A DNA stretch of 64,000 bases from Eurosta solidaginis (lineage: Eukaryota; Arthropoda; Insecta; Diptera; Tephritidae): positions 68,234,779 to 68,298,778 of the forward strand of contig NC_090319.1 of NCBI RefSeq assembly GCF_040869045.1, read 5' to 3'. This document shows positions 1 to 11,406 of the stretch, piece after piece; position 1 is the first letter of the stretch, and the number at the start of each line of letters is the position of its first letter. Position numbers and translations under genes: made by a program. The notes under the pieces were generated by a model. The model saw only the letters and a program-made list of their open reading frames with translations. It searched no databases and had not been told where the DNA came from.

Positions 1-1064
1 AACTTTATATTCCTACCTGACTTTGACAGAAGAGTTAAGCTTTTGTGCGGTCGTGCTACACAGGGAGTATTCACCTTTTTGTTCTGAAATTTCGGAAAGC
101 TCTTTTCCGTTAAGTATTCATGGAAGCGTTCCGGATAAACCGTTAATTTAGAATATTCGGAATACGTTCATTTGATACTACCTCACGAGGTCCGAATATA
201 CATAATATTCCAATTATATACCGATTATCCAAATTCTTAAATGGAGGCGAATGTTCCGAACATACGGAATTAATAGAACAGAAGGTCGACTTTTAATACG
301 CGCCCACAAATATCGAAAGAAGTGTCAAAAGACGCGTATTATATCGATAACAATAATTCGAAGGCGGAAATAAAAATTTTAGCTCGTTCAAAAGATATTG
401 ACGAAAACCCGAAAAATGACCCAGGGTTGCGTTGGCGGCCTTCGGCCGAGCTTATGAAAAAATACCCTGGCAGGTCCACCAATGAGGTGGGATCAATACT
501 AAATGCATGCAAAATCTCTTTGTACACAACATTTTTTTCAGTGAACAAAAACATTACAACAACCACATGAAAGTTGCCAACTTCAAATGCAAATATCTCC
601 GGACAGAGATACAATTTCTCTTTTCCCAATGAGTAAATTTCGTTATGGCATCTCCATTATTTACTAATGACATTTTTATGTGAGTCGATTTAATAGTCGA
701 GGTTTTGACTTTGAACGATGAATTTTTAATTGGTTTAGGTTTCGTATGTTCATAGGTTTACGAAATTGCGCGATTCCTTGGTGTCCGTACTTTTCATAAA
801 ACCTATGTTCAGCCACACTAATAGATAATGGCATAGTTAATATGTAAATTCATCATAAAATTAAAGTAAATGTTCTAAGGAATTATGCAGTTAAGTACTT
901 ATCGGGTATTTGTAAACTGATTGCTTCCTATTTCTACTACTAATATTTTTTGAAAATTCGCAAAGAAACAACACAGTTAACGGATGTCAATTCGATTTGG
1001 GAGCAAAATGGCTGCAATTGTCAAAAAGTGTGTCTGTCTAGCAAACCTCTTGTAATTGAATCAT
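1..1064 (+). repeat. Long dispersed/direct repeat, copy A (cut by the window start)
   Basis: This block matches 1961-2692 nearly base for base over long runs, for example the stretch around 85-130 against 2045-2090, and GGATGTCAATTCGATTTGGG at about 981 against about 2609. The match ends near 1064, after the words 'attgaatcatg'. Copy A carries about 350 extra bases (roughly 275-626) that copy B lacks. No reading frame fits a known protein. It is either a segmental duplication or two copies of an unclassified noncoding element. The left end lies outside the window. Confidence 0.75.
275..627 (+). mobile_element. Insertion in repeat copy A carrying the GGCGGCCTTCGGCC core (family E)
   Basis: Copy B joins directly across this point, so these ~350 bases are an insertion in copy A or a deletion from B. 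At 434-471 lies a GC-rich core, GGCGGCCTTCGGCCGAGCTT, followed by an AT run and CCTGG. The same core with the same spacing occurs in both arms of the inverted repeat at 12431-12645. The open frame at 322-570 crosses this block but resembles no protein I know. Class unknown; no clear target duplication could be read. Confidence 0.55.
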
Positions 1065-1960
1065 GCTGCAAAACATTGTAAATTTTACCAAGTAGCGCAA
1101 CTAACAGCTGATCGGGTGAAAATTCGCACATTCACACGCACAGTTCTCGACTCAGTTTCAAAACAAAACTTTAGATTATTTAATTCAAATTTTAAAGTGA
1201 GATAATCCTTACAAATTTATGTATACAGAATATATATAGGGTTTTTGTTGTTTTTAAAACAATAGTTTTATTTATATTAAAGCCTTTATCATTTTTTTTT
1301 TTAACTTTGAAAAATCTCCGAACACCATTCCTTCATTATATGACATTCGACTGCCTAGTCCACTGCCTTCCACTCTATTCGCAACATAACCTTTACTTAA
1401 GCTGCCAAACTATATAGTAAACAATGCTGCAAAAATTGTTAGGTTTGTTCTTCAATGACGGCAGAGCTTTGAAACTCCCAAATTGAAAAATCTTGACGAG
1501 TTGCTTTTACTAAGTAAGGAAACCGGGTTATAATTAAATCCCCTTTAACGAAAATTGTAGTAGAAAAGTACCTTTAGTAGTTACTACTAATTAGTATATT
1601 AGTAGTGATAATAAATTTGTAAATGCCAATAGGTTTTGGAGGAAAAAATTAATTTTCTACTAAATATTTCGTGAATTGAAGAAAAGCTATGTCGGTTTAG
1701 AATTTTATTCAAAAATACAATATATCAAAATTTGTTTCGAAAACTCCCTATATGAGCATTAGTTCAATGCATTTTTACATAAGAGGGAGTTAATGAAAAG
1801 CATTCTGAGGCGTTCTCCAATCTAATTCTAATAAAGGGCGTTTTTGTGACAAATCAAGAAATAGGAAGTTTTTGAAAAATATTTTGAGATAGGACGATAT
1901 TGAAAAGGCATCCGACATGGTCTAACAAAAAAAAATAAAAGAATATGGCTTATTGTCTTA
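1065..1960. other. AT-rich stretch with no recognised feature
   Basis: No long open frame, RNA gene or recognisable transposon protein is visible. The stretch separates the two copies of the duplicated block and may be unique sequence or old decayed repeat. Confidence 0.5.
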
Positions 1961-2692
1961 GAACTTCATATTCCGGTCTTGACTATGACAGAAAAATTCA
2001 GATTTTATGCGGTCCTGCAACACAAGGAGTATTCACCTTTTTATTCTGAAATTTCGGAAAGCTCCTTTACGTCAAGTATTCATGGAAGTGTTCCGGATAA
2101 ACCGTTAATTTAGAATACTCGGAACACGTTCGTTTGATACTACCTCACAAGGTCCGAATATACATAATATTCAAAATATAAACCGATTCCCCAAATTCTT
2201 AAATGGAGACGAATGTTTCGAACATACGAAATGAATAAGTTAACGTGTTCAATGAGTACATTTCGTTATGGCATCTTCATTATTTACTAATGCCATTTTT
2301 ACGTGAATCGATTTACTAGTCGAGTTTTTGACGTTGAACGATGCATATTGAGGTGTTTTAGGTTTCGTTTGTTCACAGGTTTATGGAAGTGCGCGATTCT
2401 TTGGTGTCCGTACTTTTCATAAAACCCATGTTCAGCCACACTAATAGATCATGGCATAGTTAATAAATTCATCATACAATCATACAATTAAAATAAATGT
2501 TCTTAGGAATTATGCAATTTAGTACTTATCGGGTATTTGTAAAATGATTGCTTCCTATTTCTACTACTAAAATTTTTCGAAAAATCGCAAAGAAACAACA
2601 CAGTTAACGGATGTCAATTCGATTTGGGAGCAAAATGGCTGCAATTGTCAAAAAATTTGTCTGTCGAGCAAACCTCTTGTGATTGAATCATG
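1961..2692 (+). repeat. Long dispersed/direct repeat, copy B
   Basis: Second copy of the block at 1-1064, same orientation, without the 350-bp insertion. Homology runs from the 'gaacttcatattcc' words near 1961 to 'attgaatcatgg' near 2692. Point differences and small indels scattered throughout show that the duplication is not very recent. Confidence 0.75.
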
Positions 2693-2951
2693 GTTTACAT
2701 AGACCTCTGAACTATGTTTAAAATTTAAGCTATCTAACTCACTGGAAAGTTGCATGAAAAAATATCTCAAAAATCCCAATCTTTTTAATTTGGTGGCATT
2801 GCCCCGGCTCAGTTTCGTAGAAGTTGATCGCAAGATTTCGTTGTCTTGTACGCAATTTCTTAAAATCTAAACCCAGACGCCTTCTATCGGAATTTTTCCG
2901 CTCATTTATTGCATTGTCAGCGGGATCTCAACTACGTTTGAGGTATTAAAT

Positions 2952-3318
2952 AAATATAAAATAAATATAAGGCGCGATAACCTCCGAAGAGATCTAAGGC
3001 CGAGCTTCTCTTCCAATTTGCGTCGTGATCCTCTTGATTTTCCCTACAAATTTGCCGGACGGGACCTACATGTTTTATGTCGACTCCGAACGGCATCTGC
3101 AAGGCAGATGAGTTTTCACTGAGAGCTTTTCATGGCAGAAATACACCCGTAGCGCTTGCCAAACACTGCCGAGGGCGACCCCGTTTAGAAAAATTTTCTT
3201 CTAATTGAAAAACCTTATTTCAAAAATTTTGATGTTGCTTTGCCCGGGGTGTGAACCCAGGGCATACGGTGTGGTAGGCCGAGCACGCTACCATCACACC
3301 ACGGTGGCCGCCAGAGAG
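2952..3318 (-). mobile_element. tRNA-derived SINE (family SINE1), near full length
   Basis: Read on the minus strand, the element starts GGCGGCCACCGTGGTGTGAT, then a tRNA-like box A (GTGGTGTGATGGTAGCG) and box B (GGGTTCACACCCCGGGC). A conserved body follows, and the tail is AT-rich (TATATTTATTTTATATTTAT). Flanks carry a direct repeat GGTATTAAAT at 2942-2951 and 3319-3328, as expected of a target-site duplication. Nearly identical copies lie at 27192-27550 and 53347-53667, with the same head and body. It is noncoding and would be transcribed by RNA polymerase III and mobilised by a LINE. Confidence 0.85.
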
Positions 3319-3559
3319 GGTATTAAATGGTCAACCTAATATAAATGCACGCAAGTCATTTTCTGTCAAAAATGTCTCATACACATACAACTTGTATGAG
3401 AGCAACCGAAATTGAGTTTGCTGCGTGACATTTAGATTTGACTTATTATATATTACGCACGCATGCTTATTTCGGTTAGGGCAAAAAACGCCGGTTGTTT
3501 GCGTGCGCTAAAAAAACGCAGTGCGGTTTTATTAGGTTAGCTTGTAAGGTTGTAGCTCA

Positions 3560-4180
3560 ATATGTAGTCACTAAAAAGTTTACGGTAATGCGATCTGAAC
3601 AATTTTCCTAAATATCTTGGCTCTCGCCCTAGCTAGCGAAAATTTTTTCTCATTGTATCGCATTGTTACGGTGACCTGAGCTATGTGTAGGGTTTCAAGT
3701 TTCTACCAAGTTGCTATAATTGGATTTTCTAAATATCTCAAAAGATCATGGTCCCTGCTTAATCTAAAAGAACTTTTTATTCTGTATAAAATAATAAAAT
3801 AAGCACTTCAGCTATGTTCAAAAGCTTCAGGTTCCTAGCTTATGGGGAGCCACCTGAAGACCGAACCCAAGATTCCAATTTTCGTATGAATTTTTTATCT
3901 CGACTCTTGCGTCACCTTTTTTTTCAACTATTGCATTGTCATAGTTTTCTGAACTTTGTGTAAGGTTTCAATGAGAAATTACTTAAGTTTCGATCGAAAT
4001 ATTACACAGGCTTTAACGGGGTTTTCTAAATATCTCGATTCCTACCTCATCACTTTTTATCCTAAATATTATGTATAACCTAATAGGTCACTTAGCTAAA
4101 CTCACAGTTTGGAGCTCATAGATCATCGCGAAGTTGCTTAATGTGATGGACACATACGATTTTTGATGCAACATCGTGCG
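3560..4180 (+). repeat. Degenerate tandem units with an AAATATCTC core
   Basis: Loosely repeated segments of about 130-160 bp each hold an AAATATCT(C/T) word followed by a purine/pyrimidine block and then a 'cattgt...gagctatgt.aggtttcaa' block; core words lie near 3603, 3731, 3890 and 4030. Similar words recur at 2700-2870, 15000-15430, 27063-27180 and 55930-56250. It looks like an old diverged satellite-like repeat with no coding capacity. Confidence 0.45.
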
Positions 4181-4379
4181 CTGAGAGATAAGTAGGATGC
4201 TGTATCAAAAACCTTATGGGTCGGGCCTATAAAACTTAAAAGTAAAATTTCAAAATTTGGCAGTTTTTTTAATTTCGCGGTCTCTGCACAACCTAGCGAA
4301 AGTTCATATTAAAATTTGATTGCAAAATTTCCAAAATTTATACTGAAAAGGAAGTAAAAATTACAACAAAAACCGGCCA

Positions 4380-5760
4380 GTAGTTCAACCCAATGAACGG
4401 AATTGCAACCTCGATTTTCCAGCTTTAGTAAAGCCGCTTTATTAAAAAGAAAAAACCATTTGTATCACAAAATCGTGTTTATTTAATTAAAAAAAATCAC
4501 TTAACCAACAAAACAAAATGCAACTTACGTATTTCACTCCTTTGCGCCAATATTATTTGGAAAGCCGCAAAATAAATTACAAATTTCCACATCTTCAACT
4601 TTTTTTTAATTTCTTAGAAAAAAAAAATATCACAGCAAAAACTAATACTCCTCAAATCAAACGAGTTCAATTAAATTATTATTTTTTTTTTTGTTTTCTC
4701 GCTCGTTCAACACCACTACATACACACAATAAATTGCAAAATTTCGATTTCCGGTCAACTTTATTCAATACTATATTTGATTTAAGAACTTTTATTTTTA
4801 TTTTTTTATTTTTAGTAATTAGCAACTATAAAAGTTGTATAGCAGTTACAAACATATAATGTTTAAATACTTTTATTTTGTTTTGATTGAAACAAATTTG
4901 TACCGTCTATGCACAACGAGATGCGATTTCCATCTGATGGTTGGTTTGCACAAAACGCGAGATTTAAAACTTCGCAACGATCGGCGTCTTGCTGATGTGA
5001 TATGAAGCAGAGCTTGCTTTAGTTATGTCTGTCGTTAAGTCTGTTGGTTATGCGGTTGGCACATGCTATACAACGATCACTAGCCTATTTGGTTAAACAA
5101 CAACAATAACGGTATTCACGCATCACTTCAAAAAAAAACAACAATCAAGAACAAAAAACTGGTTGATAGCAAAGGCTTAAAAAAAACTTAGTTGAAAGGC
5201 CTAAAACGCATGCAACGCCGCAAGCAATGCAATTGTGGTATAAAAGTAGCAATAAAGGGGAGTAATGGTGAGATATTTTAAGTACTAATTTTTATACTTT
5301 TCCTGAAAACTATATTTCTTATTATTTTTCGAAGTAAGTAGTAATCGAGGCGCACGCGCCACTTACGCATTCAGTCTAAACAATTCGCTGCGAATAACCT
5401 TTCGAGCAGTTCGGGCTTTTTTCAGAGGAGAATCCATCAAAAGCTCCAATGTCAGTGTGAAACTATAAGCAGCGCTAAAACGCCTACCATCTAAGTACCA
5501 TATATCTACCCCTCGCAGCAACGTACAGTATTCCGTATAGAGGTGGGTTGAGCTCCATCTCTTCGTCGCTCAGAGAATCTATTTGTGTTTTTTGTGGCCG
5601 AACACATGAAATGAAGGAACTCATTTTCAATCATACTCATTAACCGCCTATAGGCGATTTTAGCCGCCCTACTGCGTTCATAATTGCTGCCTTGCGATAG
5701 TTAACGGCAATGGGAACACCAAAGCTAATCAAATCTTCCTCCGCTGCTTCCTTCCTCTAT
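4380..5760. other. AT-rich noncoding stretch, no recognised feature
   Basis: Several A/T homopolymer runs and one 113-codon open frame (4518-4859) that is low-complexity and resembles no family. No splice-bounded coding exon or RNA gene could be recognised. Function unknown. Confidence 0.45.
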
Positions 5761-5764
5761 CACC

Positions 5765-5832
5765 TATCCGACGCGCTATATTCATAACTGAGTAAAGTTT
5801 ATACAGCTCGTCACTAAGTTTCGCATGGTACA
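5765..5832 (-). pseudogene. Short RTE-like reverse transcriptase C-terminal remnant
   Basis: Minus-strand translation gives YHAKLSDELYKLY followed by NIARRI, which matches the YRRRFNDELYELY...NIVQRI stretch of the RTE-type remnant at 47051-47520 in the same order. Only about 22 codons are recognisable, and stops follow. It is a decayed fragment of a non-LTR retrotransposon. Confidence is limited by its length. Confidence 0.4.
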
Positions 5833-5867
5833 TGCTGTTGATAACAAGGGGCATCCTATACTATACT

Positions 5868-6205
5868 ATGTTGTTGTTGTAGAGATAAGAACACACCGCA
5901 GGTTTTGGGATTGATGGTCCTTTGCCGGATATAGATCCGGTACGGTCCGGTAACAAGCACCATTATGGTCTTAGCCCGACCATCTCGGGAATGTTTTAGT
6001 ATGACCACATGAAACAATCTAGGCCCTCCCATACTCCCACCCCCTAGATGATGAACTTGTGGTTGCCAGAGCATCGGCTGCTAAAGAAACAGGATTCACT
6101 ACGAGTACTTGAGATTGAGAATTTTGTTGGAGAAGCTATAAATTGCGGTGGTAACCCATTGAATAAATTTGGTATTTGAGTCGCCTCTTACGATCTATAC
6201 TATCT
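5868..6205 (+). repeat. Dispersed repeat family B (GTT-start, GCCGGATATAGATCCGG core)
   Basis: Starts with a (TTG)n run, then a block containing GATGGTCCTTTGCCGGATAT, GATCCGGTACGGTCCGGTAA, CCCGACCATCTCGGGAA and ATGACCACAT, ending near CGCCTCTTACGA. The same ordered blocks occur at 11407-11745, 29048-29720 (interrupted), 34507-34680, 39313-40037 (minus, interrupted), 48340-48500 and 56578-56838 (minus). Noncoding and rich in short dyads. Class unknown; it could be a SINE-like or MITE-like element. Confidence 0.7.
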
Positions 6206-6209
6206 TTTG

Positions 6210-7150
6210 GCTCCTTTACTCGTAGAACTATTCCATATTTTAACACCATCAATGATTCCGAAACAATTTTCAGGACAGGTACAAGAGGAGGTTCATACAG
6301 CGTCAATACAGCCTGATTGCCTTATTAATTTAAGTTCTCTATTCCGTTGGATTTTTGGTTGACATTTTTTCCCCTTTTAGCGCTTACTATAGTATGCACG
6401 ACATTCTTTACTGCAAGTACTTCATCTTATGTCCCGCCGAAGTAGGGGGAATTTGGCTGCAACGATAAAACCTATTCGGCGAGGGCTATGAAATATGAAC
6501 CCTCACAAAAACTCTACCATACGATTTTCCAGTGTGACAGTCTTTGGCCGAATACAAATCCACCTTGTTCGATATTTCGATTATCGTTATATATATTAAG
6601 GACTTGAGAAGCCAGTCAATAAGCATATTGTTGGGAATGGGTGTTCGATAAAAAAAAAATGCAGCATTCGAAGGGCTGTTGGTGATTTCCAGTCCACTGC
6701 TCCTTACACTAACATAAGCTTTACTATCATGGTGTATATCCATCTCAGTGCCTACGGACTGCTTCCATAGTATTTTCCAGTAATAGATCTACGTACCAGT
6801 ATTACTTTCCGGCCGATATAATCTCCATAAAATTTTGGAGTCGAAGAAGCCTGCAGGGTACCGTACTTCGGATACAGTGCCCATTGTCACACAATCGAGG
6901 GCTACTAGTCTAACACCTGGAAGTTTGGTTCTGTTGTTCATTCTAGTGGGTTAGGGAACTTAGATTGTTTCGACCATTTCATGAGAGGCAACTTAAATCT
7001 CTCCGAAGGTTCGAGGTATCGAAAAAAAACGTCGGGCTAGTGATAGTACTGGAGCGTACCAGATTTATATGCGGACGTCTAGAAAACTAAAGTTTTTAAG
7101 TTAGCTGGAGCTCGCCCAGGGGTTGATGATAAGTCACAACAAATAATTTC
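6210..7150. other. No recognised feature
   Basis: Contains only short open frames without similarity I recognise (the longest is 85 codons at 6486-6743, minus). Base composition resembles the surrounding intergenic sequence. Confidence 0.45.
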
Positions 7151-7159
7151 GAGGTTTTT

Positions 7160-7575
7160 AAGAGATTGGTCGGCTTCTTAACGGTAACAACAGCTACCGA
7201 AAAGTGATCGTTTTATTATCGGCTAGTATCGACCGCGAAATATTATGGTGGAGTTATTGTTTTGTTATCGGCTTGTTATGGCCGAGTCAGGGTTCTTATT
7301 GACTTATTATCGACAGGTTAAAAATATGTCATTGATTTTATTATAAAGTTTCATCGAATCTGTTATGAGGCATCGATGAGTCGTCGATAATAAATCGATA
7401 GCACTTCGCTAAGAAATTTATAACTTTTTGATATTATATTGATATTTTTCGTAAAATAAGCGACAATAATCTAAAATAAACCGATAGGATTTCGATAACA
7501 TTTTGATAATATATGGATAACTTTTCAATAACAAATTGATAAGTTTTTGATAACAATGCGATAACTTTTCGTCAA
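7160..7575. repeat. TTATCG-rich degenerate minisatellite tract
   Basis: Short degenerate units built on GTTATCG / CGATAAC words recur every 15-35 bp. They run mostly as TTATCG in the left half and as CGATAA in the right half, so the tract changes orientation near 7390-7410. A longer tract with the same words lies at 16815-17460. Units also resemble the TATCGATA DRE site of the fly factor DREF, but nothing here shows regulatory use. Confidence 0.6.
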
Positions 7576-7592
7576 ATAACACAGCTCCATAG

Positions 7593-7856
7593 AAAAAAAG
7601 GAGATGTTCAACAGACTAGACATGTTAATTCGTATGTATTTTGGGTCGCTAAACACGAATCCGTGGTCAGAATTCCAGAGTTAGATCTTTTCGTTTCTAA
7701 CCTCAAAAAACTCACGTTTTTTTAGTTTTGCTGAGTTTTCTGAGGTTAGAAATGAAAAAGAACTAACTTTTGAATTCTGACCACGGTCTCGTATTCAGTA
7801 ATCCAAAATCCGTAAGAAATGACCTGTCGCGTCCGTTGAACATCCCATCTTTTAAA
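7593..7856. mobile_element. Foldback/MITE with ~120-bp terminal inverted repeats
   Basis: The left arm begins GGAGATGTTCAAC and the right arm ends GTTGAACATCCC. Farther in, CGTGGTCAGAATTC at about 7662 pairs with GAATTCTGACCACG at about 7773, and TTTCTAACCTC pairs with GAGGTTAGAAA around a short loop near 7720. The arms pair along nearly their whole length with scattered mismatches. No coding capacity, so a non-autonomous DNA element or foldback hairpin. The target duplication is not clear. Confidence 0.7.
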
Positions 7857-7859
7857 ATC

Positions 7860-8900
7860 GGAGCCTAGTACGCTATTTGGGCGCAACTGTTCTGCTTTCA
7901 GCTACACATTATACATACAAAAGTTGGTAATTCACTGCAATTTTACAATCAGAAGTGCATAGCCAGCTCGTAAACCAAATCGCCACTTTATAAGTATATA
8001 ATTACTGCTATTATGTAAGCATAAAAAGAATCGGACAATTGAATGGAAAAATAAAAATTTTCAAAAGTAAATATAAGAATACTTGTACCATTCAACCAAG
8101 AAATCAGCTCAAGCAACTCAAAAAAAAGCAAAAAAGCACACAAAAACCAGCTACCAAAAATTCTTAAAACGTACTTGTTTGTATGTATGTAGTGAGACTT
8201 ATTCCGCCACTTGATAAGACAACTCATGCTGACAGTTGAAGAACTCACTCAGCTGAAAGATCATAAGTTTGATGAATATGGTCGTGGAGCAGACATAAGC
8301 GTAGATCTATATGTACAAACAAATGCACTTGAACTGGATTTACAGTTGTGGTCATTGTAATAAGTACGACTTATAGAAAACTATGAAAAGTCGAAAGGTT
8401 GCGTTGGAGAATTTTTTATACAAATACGCAGATTTTCGGTTAAAGGGGAAAGAGCATGCCGTTAGAGGCGAATTATATAGATACACAAACTCGGAAGTTC
8501 GAAGCAACGATGATGAATGCTATTTACCCACTTTTCGCCCCGTTTTTGAACAACTTGGCCGGTAGTCAGTCGTTTCCCGACGCGTGGTTATTTTTTATCT
8601 CTAGTATGAACCTATCTTCCATCATTAAGTGTTGCCATTTAGGAGTTTTCATCTCCCTCATTACACAACGGCGAGGAGAAATGTTCGCTCCATAACTTAC
8701 GCCAGATTTTAAACTTTCCGCTTATATGTATATACAGCCCTTTTCCTTCTTTTGAAACCGTGGCCCAGCCTGGGATCGTTTATTTGTATTTTCTGTCGCA
8801 TGCCGAATTTTCATACATACTGCATGCTTTTCGGAAGTCTTTTGTTAACTACCTTCTTTTGGGCTGAATTTTCATAGGAAATTTCAAAAGTAAAAAAATA
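7860..8900. other. No recognised feature
   Basis: Only short open frames (60-86 codons) without recognisable motifs. Includes an AC/A-rich tract near 8095-8160. No exon, RNA gene or transposon protein was identified. Confidence 0.4.
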
Positions 8901-8906
8901 AAAAAA

Positions 8907-9121
8907 TACGCGATTTGCCTCAGAGGATATTTGGGCCCAGCTTCTATTCTGATTTCCGTCGTGCTCCTTGTTAATTTTTTCCTACAAATTGGCGGAACCT
9001 ACACGGGACCTTCATACCTACTCTGAACGACATATGCAAGGCCAATGCATTTTCACTGCAGCTTTCCATGGAAGAAATACACTCGGCGGGGCACGCTACG
9101 ACTACACTGCGGCGACCGCCA
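8907..9121 (-). mobile_element. SINE1 copy, internally shortened and diverged
   Basis: Contains the family's conserved body words in order: an eroded GCGCGAT...CTCC(A/G)AAGAG, TCCGTCGTGCTCC, CCTACAAATTGGCGG, CTCTGAACG(A/G)CAT and GGAAGAAATACACTCGG. It then jumps directly to the head (CACGCTACGACTACACTGCG). Compared with full-length copies, the B box and adjoining 100 bp are missing. Confidence 0.65.
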
Positions 9122-9261
9122 AAAAAACAAGTAGTCAGATCGCTGTCACCTTTGAACATTTTTAGAGGAATTTAAATGAGCCATTACAAGATAAGGGATG
9201 AATTTGTTGTATTTCTTGAATATATGCCAGCAAATCAAACTATTCCTGAACAAATAAGGTT

Positions 9262-9680
9262 TGGAGTACTTTGTGTTCATGGAGTCATATTCCGGCTATA
9301 TTCAGGTTCAAATTCTATGCTTTACCGACCATGATGGGACTATTTCGACATCATATAAAAGTTGTTTCGGATCCGGTTTCGAGATCACATCATTATCATT
9401 TCGGAATTGTTTTTGGTTCCCTTCGGGATAATTTCGGCACTGATCTCTTCGGGATCGATACCAATTTGGTGAATTTCAATTTCTTAATTAGTTAGGACCA
9501 TTTCCCGATCAATCAGATCCGAGTACAGATGATACTCGTATCTATTAGGTTTTCTTTCGGGATTACTTTGTGTTCACTATGACCTATTCGGATTGTATTC
9601 TGGATGTAATTCTATACTTTAGCCATGGTGACGGGACTATTTTGAGATAACATAAAGGTTATTTTCAAATTCGAATGCCG
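9262..9680 (+). repeat. Diverged direct repeat, ~290-bp period
   Basis: The stretch from ACTTTGTGTTCA (about 9268) through a rounded block ending ATAAAAGTT is repeated from ACTTTGTGTTCA (about 9562) to ATAAAGGTT. Order is preserved: a TATTC.GG word, TTCTATRCTTTA, CATG.TG, GGGACTATTT. Similar TTTCGG words continue at 10570-10860, beyond the SINE pair. It looks like a decayed tandem repeat split by later insertions. Confidence 0.5.
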
Positions 9681-9889
9681 TTTACGATCTTTTCCAATCA
9701 ATTTTGACATTACTTCAGAGTTATCTCGCGGGTTAGCGCACCGTGCCTAAAGCGTACTGATGATGAAGGCTTAGCACCCTTCGAAATGGATCTACATATG
9801 TGCGCAGCTATGGCGGGTTGTCTGAAAAATGTTCTACCTATTATTCCAAAAACAAAATACAATTATAGAAAAATTAAAAATGTATGTTT

Positions 9890-10168
9890 GTTTGTTTTTA
9901 ATGGTGCGTTCAATTTATACTTATTATTGAAGATGTCATGAGCCTAACACCGGCTTATAATAATTGAATATTCAACTGTTATGTTTTTCTAAGAGAAACT
10001 GAAAAGAAAGAAAGAAACATTTGCTGGCATGTTGCGATGGTAACATTTCGAAAACCGCCACGAATTCATCATCAGTCAATTTCATAATATTATCAAAGGT
10101 TTCACCGAGATTCGAACTGCGAATCACACGGTGAAACTGCAGTTTCCTTAACCACTAGGCTATCTTGC
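9890..10168 (-). mobile_element. tRNA-derived SINE (family SINE2), minus copy
   Basis: On the minus strand the head reads TAGCCTAGTGGTTAAGG (box A-like) and then GCAGTTCGAATCTCGG (box B-like). The body holds GATGAATTCGTGGCGGTTTT, CCATCGCAACATGC, CAGTTTCTCTTAGAAAAACA and GAATATTCAA. The copy at 10296-10510 is the same family in the opposite direction, so the two heads face each other across about 130 bp. The tRNA-like boxes belong to the SINE; the sequence cannot fold as a complete tRNA gene. Confidence 0.7.
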
Positions 10169-10295
10169 TTGTACTTGTTTCCTTGCTGAATTCAGTTTAT
10201 CTCATTTCTACACTAACAACACAGTTGAGATATTCTGGCTCTATATTAATTTGTATGTATGTAGATTTGTTTTTTGTAAAGCGTTTTGTAAAATT

Positions 10296-10510
10296 TCGCG
10301 GTTCGAATCTGGGTGAAACCTTTGATAACATTACGAAATTGCCAAATGATGAATTCGTGGCGGTTTTCGAAATGGTACCATCGCAACATGCAAGTAAATG
10401 TTTCTTTATTTTCAGTTTCTCTTAGAAAAACATAATAATTGAATATTCAATTATTATAAGGCGGTGTTAAGCTCATGCATTCTTAAATAATAAGAAAAAT
10501 TAAAAAAACA
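10296..10510 (+). mobile_element. SINE2, plus copy lacking box A
   Basis: Starts at the box B-like GCGGTTCGAATCTGGG, and then follows the body of the 9890-10168 copy almost exactly to the AATAATAAGAAAAATT tail. The first ~60 bp of the head, including box A, are replaced by unrelated AT-rich sequence, as in 5'-truncated retroposed copies. Confidence 0.65.
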
Positions 10511-10562
10511 ATAATTATCATGACAACTATTGTTTTGGCCTTGAGCTCCAATCGAACCTTGA
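10503..10562 (-). repeat. SINE3 fragment
   Basis: On the minus strand it reads AAGGTTCGATTGGAGCTCAA and continues GGCC.AAACAATA..T..CATGATAATTATTG. This is the same sequence as each arm of the palindrome at 26876-27063. The GGTTCGANT word is box B-like. It directly abuts the tail of the SINE2 plus copy. Confidence 0.5.
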
Positions 10563-10939
10563 ATCCATTTTCGAGTCCTTCTGAATTATTTCGAAATTAC
10601 TACGAGAGCATTTCGGCTCATTTCGGAACAATGTCGGAATGCTTGTCTTAGGGACCTATCTCATCGGAACCATTTTAATGTATTTTAACTTCTGATCCAG
10701 TTAAAACTATTTCAGGATCACTACGCCATATTTCGGCATAGATTTTCGGAATCATTTCAAGTTTACTTTTTGGGTTTATACAAATATCTCGAAACCAACT
10801 TAAGTTCAGCTTGGGTTTTTTTGTGAAGATTTCAGAATAACTTTGATACCAAATAGCGGGTTCTTCAAAACCATTTCACTTTGTGACTATTTGGTTGAAC
10901 AGGCAGATTATTCTACTATCACAAACCAGGACACCCTAG

Positions 10940-11125
10940 CAAACAACTGCTTGATCTAACTCCACCTCCACGGTGATAAAGGGAAGATTCCTTAAGCACT
11001 ATGACGAGATCCGGCAGCTGCCAACACAGCCTTTTGATCCGGACAAGCATAAGGAAGCCCTCAACAAAATTCACACAGAATCGGTAAATGCTTTTGCTTT
11101 TGTTATTAATATACAATACCCTATT
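10940..11125 (+). pseudogene. Non-LTR retrotransposon ORF2 fragment (probable)
   Basis: A plus frame gives RFLKHYDEIRQLPTQPFDP, then a DKHKEALNKIHTE block. This resembles the linker found after the thumb in R1/jockey-group polyproteins, where a hydrophilic segment with a KxALxxIH motif occurs. No catalytic motif is present, and the frame ends at 11191. Assigned from family familiarity only. Confidence 0.4.
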
Positions 11126-11406
11126 TGGGAAATGTTTGAGATCATATCGAGAGCTGAGAGGAATATCATTCTAGCTCGGCTGCCGTTTTGAAAACGCCCT
11201 CAGAAAACTTTTGAATATCGCACGATCTCAGAATTTTTTTCAAAAAACTGAACTTATGGAGCGGTTATGAAAAAACTTCTCAGATAGGGCGTTCTTCACG
11301 CGAATTCTAAAATAGCAAGTTTTTTAAATATATCCTGATATAGGGTATTTTTTTTAAATATTCTCAGGGCGTTGCCGATCTGGCAGCCGTAATAGATTAT
11401 CTTTCC

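Noticed and set aside
4518..4859. 113-codon open frame as a small gene
   Set aside because: Composition is AT-driven (poly-F/K/N runs) with no recognisable motif or splice context.
10095..10172. tRNA gene
   Set aside because: Box A- and box B-like words are present, but no full cloverleaf or acceptor stem can be paired, and the body continues as a SINE repeated nearby.
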